Part shown: one piece after another, positions 1-11,500 of the stretch
Numbering within the stretch: the first letter of the stretch is position 1
Layout: the number at the start of each line of letters is the position of its first letter
Source of the DNA: Sipunculus nudus
Taxonomy: Eukaryota > Annelida > Sipuncula > Golfingiida > Sipunculidae
Assembly: GCA_026874595.1 (NCBI GenBank)
Contig: CM049317.1
Coordinates: 45,904,401 to 45,968,400 of the forward strand
Reading direction: 5' to 3'
DNA: 64,000 nt
Program-made: the position numbers and the translations under genes
The notes under the pieces: model-generated
Seen by the model: only the letters and a program-made list of their open reading frames with translations
What the model was told of the DNA's origin: nothing
Databases searched by the model: none

Positions 1-1145
1 CTGCATATCCCTGTCATGGCAGTTAAAATAGGAGCAGTATGGCTTGTGTCTTTTTGGACAAAAATGCTCAATGACTTAAGTAAAATCACTAAAATGTACT
101 TCCAGTTGCTTACATATTATAGTTGTTTTAAAAATAAAATACTTTTACCATGCTGAAGTAGCCTTAATGTCACACTGTCAGGAAAAATGATAGCAAAGAT
201 GCCTTTTCCAGAAAAAAAAAATATTCATACTGTTGTCACACACCACTTAGCATTATATGGGAAGGTGACAAAACAGTCCTTGCAGGTGGCTATTCTTTAT
301 CTTTCTTCAACCTTCATCAGTTCTTTTGAGACGTTGTAAAAAATAGACTGGTTTTCTTAGATATTTATTTTTATACATTACAAAAATATTTAAAAAGTTA
401 TGATTTTGATACATTAATTAGTACCTGCTTCATTCACCCACTGCAGCTTACTTCCTAGATCTTATCTGCGATTATAATGGGGGCCCCGACTGTGATATAT
501 AACCACTGGTTGGGATATAAAACCAGATAACCTTACCAGATGCAAGAACATAACTCATTTCATCGTTTCTATTGCAAAGTCCAATTAAACAGAATTCTTT
601 CTTATATATTTAATTAAATTTAATTTGATTTATAATTAATTAAACTAATTGTTATATAGTTGCACTCGAGTCCAGACCTGTGTCTTATCACAATTGATGA
701 ACTGTTAATCAACATACCTGACTGACTCCGTTTCGTTAAGAGCTTGGCATAGTGAAGCTAAACTTAACCTCAATTGGAGCAGATAAAGTGTCAGTGTCAA
801 CGACACCGTTTTGGTGAAGAACGAATGAAGCCGGTGGGCGATAACTGGAGCTGTTTGAGTCCAGCAGGCGCACCATATCAATCAGTATTGGAATATATAC
901 AATATATTACAAAAGCGTCAGAATACACTCTACCTGGATGCTTTTCTTGTACGTGCTGGAGTACTGTGAGTGTGACTGTGTGAAGGATTTTAACTACCGG
1001 TATAGCGGCCTGACTGCCAGGATACGGGTAGAACTGTCAACCGGATGAACCCAACGCCCCAAAATAAATGAACCAGCTGTTGGTCCTTAACAAGTGAATG
1101 AGGCGACAGATTCCCCATCCCTGCGCCAGAGGTCGCCTCTACTCA
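1..1145. other. no gene recognised; AT-rich left edge
   Basis: I see no convincing exon, RNA gene or repeat here. A short open frame at 774-983 lacks recognisable motifs and has no splice context. The stretch from about 720 to 1130 is less AT-rich and more complex than its surroundings, and could be unique regulatory or non-coding exon sequence. Confidence 0.4.
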
Positions 1146-1231
1146 ACAGTAACTCTAGACTGGTACCCCGCTCTATTATGGCACCGCTGCTCTGAGTCAT
1201 AATAGAGCAGGGTACAAGTCTACAGTAACTC
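1146..1231. mobile_element. 66-bp hairpin micro-MITE with 10-bp target-site duplication
   Basis: Arms at 1156-1180 and 1198-1222 are inverted repeats of 25 bp with two mismatches, starting TAGACTGGTACC on the left. The loop is 17 bp. The 10-bp sequence ACAGTAACTC lies directly on both sides (1146-1155 and 1222-1231; the right copy shares one base with the arm), as expected for a target-site duplication. The family is not identified; a 9-10 bp duplication would fit a Mutator-type element. Confidence 0.6.
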
Positions 1232-1417
1232 ACAGGAGTAGGACTCCGCGGAGTGTGACCGACTCGATCCCAGTCTTGGGCGTGCGAATCGATTCATTGT
1301 ACGCATGTGGTCAGATTTTGTGGACCGCTAGAATGTGCATTCACCTGCACTTTAGGACGTGACACAGGTCGCAAGAACATTTTAGAAATGCATAATAAAT
1401 TTATTTTGTTACAGGCT

Positions 1418-1606
1418 ACAGGGGCGGATCCAGGATTTTGTAAAGGGTAGGGCCTACGTACTTGGTCAAGGTCCAACCCAGGGCCAGGGAGACTTAAGAA
1501 CAGGGGCGTAGATAGCGGGGGGGGGGGGGATAGGGGGATGCATACTCCCTAGAATTTTAGGTGGGGGGGGGGGGAAGGTGTGTACAATCACCCCCCCCCC
1601 CCCCCA
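1418..1606. repeat. GCGGATCCAGG-family element remnant with long G and C runs
   Basis: It begins with ACAGGGGCGGATCCAGG, the same terminus as the complete element at 4140-4346. It is followed by a second related start (AGGGGCGTAGATAG near 1502) and then poly-G runs (about 1519 and 1563) and a poly-C run (about 1591-1605). This is probably two nested or abutting truncated copies. Confidence 0.5.
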
Positions 1607-3119
1607 GGTTTCTATAAGGGAAAAAATAGTAATGATGCAATACATGCCAGTTAATAGTAATAATGAACATTGATAATGAACGTTTTGAGGTATTAGAAGT
1701 ATCAACTGTCTCGCGTCGTCAAGCATGCATTGATCGTTAATTAGTTATTCAGAGTTTCACCACAGGTTTCCGTATGGAGATACGCTTAATTATAATATTC
1801 AATTACAGTCTGACCGTAATTAGGCCTACTATTATCGTTAAGTATACAATTTAATATGCAGACTATAGAACCTCCATAGTTCTATAGCTATATGATAATC
1901 TATTAATCATATCAATTAATATGTTTATTTATTCTACAAATAACCCATTCTCAAAATTTATAATGCATTCGGCCAAAAGCACTGTAAACCTGCAAAAAAG
2001 TAAACAATTGATAAAAATAAATAAATTTACGGTATCTTAATTACCTATACATCTTTCTTTTCCTTAGGTTCTCTAGTCTGTTGATTGAATAGGGAAAATA
2101 AATTTAAGTCTATTTCAAGATTTTAAACATTTTATTTAAGGAAAATCATATCTTCAAAATCGTTCCATTATAAGAGATTAATGCAGACATAGGCTATAAA
2201 TTGTGTATTGCTTATTTAGGATACCAAAGAATTCTTGAACTAACAGGCATAGTTATTTATTTTAGGCAATATGTACAAGCGAGAGGAGGCGTCAAACATT
2301 TCTTTGACTAGATGACAAGAAACTTCTGCGACATCTAGCAATTAAAGCGGTCATATATTGCACCGTTTAAGGGAATAAGAACTTAACAAGTATGTTTCTC
2401 TCCTGGAATTAACCTGATTCCGCCATATGATCATCATCATATAGCATAATAAGAAATGACTCGAATGATAATAAAAATATATCTATACAGTTTACTTTCG
2501 ACAACCCAATGGGTTTAATTTCATTATTTACCGTGCTTGATAAAACCCTTTTAATCAAGCTTTGTAAACAGATTTTGCTTAGCATTTCATTTTCTGCATA
2601 GCTGCAGATTGATAAGGAATAAAATTTAGATAATTTTCATTTTTACCCGTTTATTATCTATTATCATTCTTGATTTTATGATTTTTTTCGCGTGATTTAT
2701 CATTTATATCTTTATTGGTTTATTCATTAAGTTGTGGATTCATTTATTTGTTCATTTACAATATCACTTCTTCTTGTCTTATATACTTGATGGAATACAT
2801 GATACTATAGTTATTTTCTAAATCATGTAGCAGTGTATACTTTCATGATGCAGATGATATCAAGATACCTGATCTTATGATCATCGATTCTCATGGTTAT
2901 AATTTAATCAGAAACAAAATACAAAATATTACTGTCATGAAATAATGTGCAGGACAATTTGTTTATTGTTGAAAGTAGAGTGATAGACTGAGAGTTATAA
3001 AAGTGCACGAGGTAAACATTCTACAATGTACACTTTTGATTTCTTTTATCACTATATATATTATACAATGAACTTCCCGTGCACACAAACACCCACACAT
3101 TTATATACATACGAACACA

Positions 3120-3122
<3 letters not shown>
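1607..3122. other. no gene recognised
   Basis: AT-rich sequence with stops in all frames. I see no splice-bounded coding segment, tandem repeat or inverted-repeat element. Confidence 0.5.
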
Positions 3123-3153
<31 letters not shown>

Positions 3154-3167
3154 GTATATATTTATGT

Positions 3168-3196
<29 letters not shown>
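3123..3196. repeat. (AT)n microsatellite, two blocks
   Basis: Alternating A/T runs at 3123-3150 and 3169-3196 with an 18-bp interruption between them. Confidence 0.9.
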
Positions 3197-3199
<3 letters not shown>

Positions 3200-3202
3200 C
3201 AT

Positions 3203-3358
3203 CCCCCCAGGTCTTAAGACGCCACTGCTTAAGAAACCCTTAAAAAAGGTCCTCTGGTCCGGAAAGAAGAAGGTCCAGGTCGCAAAATTATGTTTGAAAC
3301 TCTAAAAAGGGTTGTTTCGGCTCAAAAAGGGGGTCCCCCTTCGGTCCGCCACTGGGCT
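3203..3358. repeat. degraded element related to the GCGGATCCAGG family
   Basis: It starts near a sequence resembling the family terminus (AGACGCCACTG) and ends with GGTCCGCCACTGGGC. The interior carries GGTCC/GGGTCCCCC motifs shared with the 4140-4346 element. No target-site duplication is visible. Confidence 0.35.
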
Positions 3359-3823
3359 TTAATTTGTTCGAATATATATGATCACAGTTGCTCGAATCTT
3401 TATAATATATTATGGGGTTATTTAACAAGAAAACATGCAACCTTTAAAGCTGTTCCTTCTATACACAGGTCTTTTTTATGTGACACAGGTCTTTATTTAT
3501 CATATTACATAAAAAAGACCTGTGTATGCTCCAGGACCCTTTACAAAATTAACTGATCCGCAACCGAATCCTACAATAATATGGGCGTTAGTGTTCAAGT
3601 GACAACAAATCCAAACATAACCTATAAGAGCGCTCATACGGTTTGTATTCTTAAATGCTTTGATCAACAAATGTCATTCAGTGCTTGCTTTGCACCGAAC
3701 ACTTGAGCGTAAATGTACTAAACTTCAACGCAGAGGCAAGATCTGTTGGAGCACCCTTGCGCATATTCATGTTCACCCGTCTGGCTGTCCCCCCGTGCAG
3801 GGTCAACCACTTATTTTGTCAAG

Positions 3824-3970
3824 ACCTAGGCTCAATTCTGAATTGAATTGGAATTGAAGGGAAAATTGAATGAATTGGAATTGAATTGAAAAAAATAAGT
3901 GAAAATGAGATTAATTTGATTTGAATTTGAATTGAAGTTTACAGTCTACTTTGAATTGATCAGAATTGAT
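3824..3970. repeat. AATTGAATTGG-rich repeat block, copy 1
   Basis: A run of imperfect GAATTGAATTGGAATTG motifs headed by GACCTAGGCTCAATTC. A second block at 5985-6145 has the same motif and ends in GAATTGACCCCAGGTC, which is the inverse of this block's head. The two blocks may be the ends of one composite element, or two independent copies. Confidence 0.55.
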
Positions 3971-4139
3971 GAACGAAAGTTCCGGCTTTCATATTTTCCT
4001 AAGCTGTGCTCACTGGAAGTTGTTCACAATTATCTTTGAGTTGTTAGGTCAGTTTGAATATCAGCCAAGTAGTGGTTGGTTAAAGGGTCATAGTTAACAG
4101 CGTAAATGCTTCTTAATCACTGTTAGTGAACTGTTTGTA

Positions 4140-4346
4140 CAGAAGCGGATCCAGGGGGAGGGTCCAGGGGGTCCGGAATGACCCCCTCCCCATTTCAGCC
4201 GCTGCAATCTCTTTATAGGGTTTCTGAGCATCCCGGCTTGGAACCCCCTCCCCCCCCCCCTTTCCGGACCCAAGGACCCTTTAGGCTTTGTCGTTATTCC
4301 TCTCGAGTTGGACCCCCTCTTTTCCTAAATCCTGGATCCGCCCCTG
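4140..4346. mobile_element. complete MITE of the GCGGATCCAGG family
   Basis: 207-bp non-autonomous element. The left end CAGAAGCGGATCCAGG and right end CCTGGATCCGCCCCTG are terminal inverted repeats (14 of 16). TTGTA is directly repeated on both sides (4135-4139 and 4347-4351), a perfect 5-bp target-site duplication. The interior has a poly-C run near 4247-4261. No transposase is encoded and the superfamily is not certain. Confidence 0.75.
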
Positions 4347-4451
4347 TTGTATCAGTCAATTTAGCACACCAGAGATTGGATATTACAATAATTTGATTTA
4401 GTAATCGAAACTTACAGATTTTCAAAGTAATAGTGATAAAAAAAACATGTG

Positions 4452-5190
4452 AACCAATGGTCATGACGCTCAGCTGACTAGGAAGACATTCACAAAATGA
4501 TTTTTTTTTCATATGAAAATAATGTATTGGGTTATACTTGGAACGGATGTTGTCAATACATGCTCTATTTTGGTCCATTTGAACAAGGTGATCAATGCAT
4601 TAGTTGTTCAAGTACTGGAGCTTCTGTATCAAATCTGTAATTATTCTGGGGGTTACTTATGACCCTCATAGCTCGAGGATATGGGTAACATATGTGTTTT
4701 TTATAAACCTCCGTGGATATCAAGTGAGAAGATTCTAGGTGCAATGGTTAAGATGTGTGCCCTGTTAACGGATGACCGCATCTTTGAAGGTCTCATAAAT
4801 AGAGAGAAAAAATGCGTAAAAATGCAAAAAAGTCCAGGTTACGCCACCATTTTACAGGAACGCATGAAACATTCCATGATTAATATGCATGCAAAGAATC
4901 ATTATGATCAATGAATTAGTTGTTCAGATACTAGAGTTTTTGTGTCAAATTTACAATTATTCTGGGGGGGGGGGGGGTAGTTCGGAGCCCCATAGGTTAA
5001 AGGATATGGGTAACAAAGACCCGATTTCAGGTTTTCGAGAAGATATTTTGTGAACCTCCCCAGATATAAAGTTATAAGATTCTAGGTCCAGCAGTTACGA
5101 TTTGTGCCTGGTTAACGGACGGACGGACAAACGACGGACAAAGTGTGATCGCTATAGCTCAGAGGATTTTTAGTCAGCTGAGCTAAAAAT
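4452..5190. repeat. about 0.7 kb dispersed repeat, copy 1
   Basis: It starts with GGTCATGACGCTCAGCTGA and ends with CAGCTGAGCTAAAAAT. In between, two related halves each contain GGATATGGGTAACA and AGATTCTAGGTSCA motifs, and a GACGGACGGAC run precedes the end. The same organisation recurs at 32868-33526, so this is a dispersed family with an internal partial duplication. A 58-bp insert at 4520-4577 is missing from the other copy. Confidence 0.8.
4520..4577. repeat. 58-bp dispersed repeat, copy 1
   Basis: AATAATGTATTGGGTTATAC and the following ~38 bp recur almost unchanged at 6543-6601. TGTATTG near the start pairs with CAATACA further on, so the unit can fold into a hairpin. Confidence 0.7.
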
Positions 5191-5984
5191 ATAAAATTGA
5201 CCTGTAACAGTCATGATAAAGGAAGACATAGGCCTAATACAAGAGTAACACATATTACAATATATTACTTCCCATTTACTGCTTTGCCATTAAGGAAGTG
5301 ATCAGATAATACTGGACTTACTTGTTCTGGTCCAGTGACTTTCTAGGATATGCCTACTGTTATAGCATTCAGTGTGGCATAGGCTGGCCTGGTGTGCTGG
5401 CTTGGACCAGCTGTTATTTATGTGGTGACCATGCAGTAGTTCTGGTTATTTCGGGCATTTCCCTAGATAGAACAAGCAACAGCCATGAGACAACAGAGAA
5501 CATAATATAGACTGCTAGTTTTTGATGGCTTAATTCACAAAACTATATGGCACGAGTGCCGATTCAAGCACAAAGTTTGTAGACCTTGCTATAAAAGTAT
5601 TGTTTGGAGAAAAAATGGTGATCAGCACACAAAATGATAAGAAGAACTTTAAAATAACTGTTTTTCATACCTGAAAAAAATGTTGCCTTGTTTGTTTATA
5701 TTAATTGCATTAGGACCAGGTGATAATAGCCACTAATTTGAAATACAAATACACCATTGGGCAGTTTTACCTTATCTTAGTGGATAATTACCCCTAAAAC
5801 AAGAAACAGATTCCAGGCTGCTATGCCTCACCACATGAATTGTATAAAACTCATAATTACTGATATGAGGATATTCAAATAATTCTGAAGAAAACGAACA
5901 AGTTATGTGTTTGTGTAAAAGTTATAGAACACCTGTGATAATACTCATTACACACCAACTGAATTGTTTTGTTTTAAAGTATTT
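5191..5984. other. no gene recognised
   Basis: The short open frame at 5322-5510 has no domain or splice support. I see no other structure. Confidence 0.4.
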
Positions 5985-6145
5985 GCAGATTTGAATTGCG
6001 AATTGAATTTGAATTCAATACAAATCATTTGAATTGAATTGGAATTAATATTTATCTCCAGCACATTGAACTGAATTGGAATTGAAGTTTCATAAATTTT
6101 CTTTAATTGGAATTGAATTGGAATTGAAAATTTGAATTGACCCCA
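5985..6145. repeat. AATTGAATTGG-rich repeat block, copy 2
   Basis: Imperfect GAATTG/GGAATTGAA motifs ending in GAATTGACCCCAGGTC. See the partner block at 3824-3970, which begins with the inverted version of that end. Confidence 0.55.
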
Positions 6146-7869
6146 GGTCTGATCATGTCAAATGAATAGACCCTACAGATTATATATGAATTTAAGCGTG
6201 CTTCACTTGAACCAGCCTTGTTTCATTGTCAATTATGTTAATAACCTGTGACCCTCGATCCGTTGGTCCTTACTTGTTATAATCTGACGGCATACTTTAC
6301 TGAATAATCCCCCCCCCCCCCCCCCTTCATTTCTGGCAAGTGATTTTGTTGCACAATGTTGAACTGGCCATAACAAGTATCATTAGATGATCAATTTACA
6401 CATTCACACATGTTCAACTATTCTAGAGACATTGATCCCGTTATTTCACTAAGCAAGCATTTGCATAGGTTTCTTTTATATTCATAACACCGCAAATTAG
6501 ATTGAAAAAGATTTTGCACAATACAAAATACATTTGATCGGCAAATAATGTATTGGGTTATACTTGGAATGGATGTTGTCAATACATGCTCTATATTGGT
6601 CCCTTTACTTAAGTATTGTTATCTACGATTCCTATCCGAAATAGCTCATTTTTTGGCGTAAAAGAGGACTGCATGTGTGCGTGAGTGTAGGCAGACGATT
6701 TATCCTTGACATTCATAGATAAATCTTCTGTGTGGAGAATGAAATGTACTGTGTGTACGCCTCATCCTCTCGTTTCGCAAGGCTGGTCGGCTCGCGATAA
6801 TGGTTAATGGCACTCGGCGGTGTACCATGGGCTAAAACATCTGGTGTACAAAACAACATCGTTAGCTAAACAACACGTCCGCGGAAACAGCTCTCCTCTT
6901 ACATTCATCTAGTGTATTGTTTCTTCATATGTATAGTTAGACGCCCAGGCCTATATCACATGGCATCTCAACAGGGGAACTTATAATCATAATTTATAGT
7001 AAAGTAAATATAGTCTGCAAACAGTGTACACAATCCAATAGTAACTTTCATACAAAGTGCACACTCAAACATTAACCTTAAAAGTGTGAAAAACAGAGTA
7101 CCAGTACACAATCAAATTATATCAACCTTAATATCTGTGTATATACATTTAATATGTATACAGACTATAGACACAGACAAGAAATTAGTGAAAGTGAAAA
7201 AGTAACAAGTATAATGAAAATTAAAACCATGAGTTAAAATTATAAATAATATGCCACTCATAATTACGCGTATAAAATTAAGAGCAATCCTAGCTAGAAA
7301 TCTGCATTCTACTGAATACAAGCCTCTCCCGTTCACTGGGCCAATATCCTCAGATTTTTTTGGTGCATATATGACTGTAGAATCAGAAGCGCATCCGGCC
7401 GGGGGGGGGGGGGGGGGGGGATGACGATATTTTATTAAACCAATGACACACAGGGAAACGTGACGCGTATCGCAGAGTGATATAGTAGTGATTTGCAGAC
7501 AGAGGCTGTGTTTTTTTTCTACGTGATATTAACGAAATGGAAATAATCGCAAAAATTAAACCTTCGTGAATAAAACACTTCATCTATACAGGTGAACGGT
7601 CATTTTTTATACAGCCTCATCGACATTTTTGTATGTTATCCATGCTTTAGGGTAACAGTCAAAATGCATATTAAACACAGCATATATTTTGTGTTACCTC
7701 TAAATAAAAGTTAGACATTATAATTTATATCAGTTTTTCATATTAACTGCCTGTTTCGGACAAGAATTTCTACTCGTTCTTGTATGTGGGTCCTCGTCAA
7801 ATTGTTAAGATTGAACGCGCATATTAATTAGAAATTTTAATAATGGATGTTTTATTTGTAGGTTACTGC
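6146..7869. other. no gene; C/G homopolymers and short dispersed repeat
   Basis: Contains a poly-C run near 6308-6325, the second copy of the 58-bp repeat at 6543-6601, and a 20-G run at 7401-7420 directly after GCGCATCCGGCC, a degenerate GCGGATCC-family terminus. The stretch at about 6655-6900 is more complex than its surroundings but has no open frame or recognised motif. Confidence 0.45.
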
Positions 7870-7954
7870 ATGGTAAGATCGCGAAAGTGAACTCTCGCGA
7901 AACAATTAAAACGTGAAAATCGCGAAATATTACCTCGCGAATATGACAACCACA
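7870..7954 (+). repeat. CGCGAAA-rich foldback arm, solo copy
   Basis: Repeated GATCGCGAAA / CTCGCGAA motifs ending in ACAACCACAGA. It closely matches the right arm (37011-37101) of the foldback element at 36657-37103. It lies about 0.5 kb upstream of the start codon of gene 1. Confidence 0.65.
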
Positions 7955-8443
7955 GACCCAGCTCAGTGTTTGCGTATCGGAACATCCGTACATTTTGCCT
8001 GGCTTACACGTTTATCTACTAAAGACCCGATTTAGGACACAGTCAACTTTTCCGTTACAAGGTCTAACCTATACTCCTTGTGAACCCTAGAAAAATTGGA
8101 AAAATACGAGGTCCTTTTGAAGATGAAATATATTCCAGCTATTAATGTGAACCCACGTTATTTTGTCCACGCATACACTACACCAAAAAACTCTTGGTGT
8201 GTTCTCAAAATGAGCTCTTTCTCGAGTTACTGCTAGACCGCGGATGTCTGCGGCATGTCGTTTTAGAGATAAAACACAGAAAGAAATAGATGGCAGTGTT
8301 TGGGAGTGTCGTCTAACTGTCATCTGTTGAATGTCTGAACCTTCGTTTGGACCACACTGCAGTGCGCGGACTTACCAAGTGCAAGGAGTCAACATTTTCT
8401 GCGATTCGGTACAGGTCGTCAGGGGATCTCGTTCACCGAAACC

Positions 8444-8480
8444 ATGGTGATTTTACTGTGTTTACTGGTCATCGCGGGCA
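8444..8480 (+). CDS. gene 1 exon 1: signal peptide
   Basis: The ATG sits in ACCATGG, a strong Kozak match. It encodes 12 residues plus one base (MVILLCLLVIAG) and ends at GCA|GTAAGT. The splice donor is consensus. Confidence 0.8.
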
Positions 8481-8517
8481 GTAAGTGCTTTCATTGCTGT
8501 GTATCCCTAGACACGTG

Positions 8518-8584
<67 letters not shown>

Positions 8585-11500
8585 TGAATTATTTTGATAA
8601 GAGATCTCTGTTAAAATATTAAGATGATTTTGAAGCCCTTTGTTTAATGTAAATTTAAAACTATAACTACTCTAATGATAATATAAAGGACATTTGATTA
8701 CAAATGCTATCTTCCTGGACTGAAACGATCACACCGATCTGGCATCTTTACATGATTACCTATATGTTACATTTACCTACGTCTTAGATGTTTAATTATT
8801 TAATTATCGACCTCTTGTGAGCATTCCTTTTATAACAATTCACAAATGTTCAGTGACAAACAAAAAGTGACAGGACGATTTTCACCACGGAAAGTTAAAA
8901 AGGCCCTTTCTTCTTAATTACATCTCTTGATTTTACAAACATACATGTAAAAAAATGAAAAAGAGTTACATGTACTTAGATAACATTTGTTTTGACAAAA
9001 AAAAATATTGCTTACTTTGCCTGGAGGTGTGAAAATCTATAATACATATTCTTTTATAATGTAAATTATGACACATAGTTCGTGGCACCGATATCATTAA
9101 ATTGTAATTGTAGTCCATACAAAGATTGGTCAGTTATAGTTATCAAGAATGTCACATTCCATGGTAATCCTTCAAAGATGGGTTAATCACAGTTATCAAA
9201 CATGTCACAATTCATGGTAATCCGTCAAAAGAAGGGTTAATCATAGTTATCAAGCATGTCACATTTCAAGGTTATCCGTACAAAGATATAACATTATAGT
9301 AATCCAGCATATCACATTCCATTCCAATTACTGTTATCAAGCATGGCACCTATCATGGCAGTCTGTTCAAAGATTTGCCCATTAAAGTGATCCAGCATAT
9401 TACAATGATAATCCGTATCAGTCACACATGTCACATTTCATGGAAATCCGTACATAGATGGGTCAGTTAACAGAGCCCTGCGTCGGCCTGGGCGCGGCCC
9501 CCGCGGGCTAACCTTTTTTTTCATGATTTTGTGGGGTGGGCCAAAAAAACAATACCTGAGTGGTATACTTTGCGGGGCGGACGAACCTCATGCCATTTTA
9601 GTGCGAGTTTTTAGGCACGGATGGGGGGGGGGGCGTTTGGGGTCCCCCTCCCCCCAGCTATTAACCAACGACCTTGTTTAGATTATTTTTATGCCTGATA
9701 CCCGTTGACACCTCCCTGAAAAAAAAAATTCCTGAATCCGCGCCTGGTTTCTGCGGGCCGTAAACATGGTTATAGCAAGGAGATGATTATATTACTTAAG
9801 TACTGCAGGTCTGTTTATGTTCCTTGTGTTATTCCATTTTCTGAATAACTGTATTGCAAAAGTGAAATATAAAATCCTTGAGTTTTGAGACAGATTCATC
9901 TATGCAGGGAACACTGGTCATAATACTGTCATAATGCATCTGGCAATAATGTTGTATATATTTAGACGGGTCAGCACTGTGGGCCAGACTTTGGCCAGTC
10001 TCAGGTATAACATAACATGGCTGAGGGTAGAGCAACAGAGCACCTGTGGTCTTATAATTCACTGCATGGGCTGCATCTGGTTCTGTCACCAGCTGGGTTT
10101 CGCTTTACATAAGTTACATAGACTGAAGTGAACTAATCATGGATGAGCCAAAGAGCATGGGCTAGTTAGAGGACTGCATTGGCAAAGCAGATGAGATAAA
10201 GAGCATGGCGCTCGTTTGAGACCATGACATAGAGCTGAATCCCTCTGCAGTTCCATATAGCTTTCCTCCTTTCAGCTAATTAGCTGATCATCAATGAACA
10301 GGATTAACCTCTGTCAAATAAAAGGTGTGAACTGTGTTGAGCCTATACTATCCTCCAGCTGGTGCATCTAGTAACGAGTAGAGTAACTCCAGGCATACAA
10401 ACACAATAAAAATTGATTGCTTTATGCTCGAGTTTTATTTTATGTTTCCGTACAGCAGCATATGCATGGAAACATGTTTAAACTTTAATTATATGTTGTT
10501 AGCTAAATATCTGAATATGTTTAATTTATAATTACTTAAAATATCTAAAGGCACAAAGAAAATATTTGATTAGTGTGTCCCAGTTACTGGCATTTCTATT
10601 TATGTGGCAGTAAATAATTGTATTATGGTCAGTGGTTATTCCTAAAAATAAAAAAAAAAATGTAATTCTGTGACAATCCGTCCTTGCCAGCGAGAATAAA
10701 ATTGAAAAAGTCACACGATCAGCAAAAATGGTAATGGGGTGATTCTATGGTAACTGAGCAAAATGGTTACCTTTCATTAACATGCCACCCAGACTCAAAT
10801 ACACTGCTAATATGGGAGCAGTTTTCAAATTAAACGTGCAATGTATAGCCACACTTAAACAATACACTCACATTTTGCTTCTAAAACATAATAAATCGGT
10901 TTTTATAGGCATAGTCATTGTTTAATCATAAAAACTGAATGTGCCCATTAATTAGTATTAATATATAAATAATTTTTACCTTTATAAAGAAAGGGATAAC
11001 TGAGTGTCTTTTTCTTCTTTCAAGTCTCTATTTTGTGTGAGAATATAATGTTATAAAAGGATATGTTAGGAATGATAAAATTCTCGAGAAAGCGAATTTA
11101 TTCCCATGTCCAGGAGTATTATGTCATTACACTAACATTGAAGGATGAGCACTTGGGCGTAAAGTAAACAAACGCCTCGTAAATGGTAGATTTTACAGAG
11201 AGGGTCCTTTCATTTGACTGATGCAAAACTCAGTATTCATTTAAGGTTTACCCCGGTCAATTTCTCATGATTTCAGAATTTCTGATCGACATTTCTACCG
11301 AACATTTATTCCATGTCATTAAACAAACTCCAGACATTTCTTTCTTTTATAGAGTGCAGAATGAGTGTTTTGATTTTCATTTGGCTAATGATCTTCTTTA
11401 CAAATATGTTTACGGTTTAAAAGAAAATGCCATTTTGAATACAGGTCACGTGATTATAAAACTGTCATTATACAAACAGTCATTACACGAACATAATTCC

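Noticed and set aside
774-983. 69-codon ORF near the left edge
   Set aside because: No domain, no splice or promoter context, length within chance expectation.
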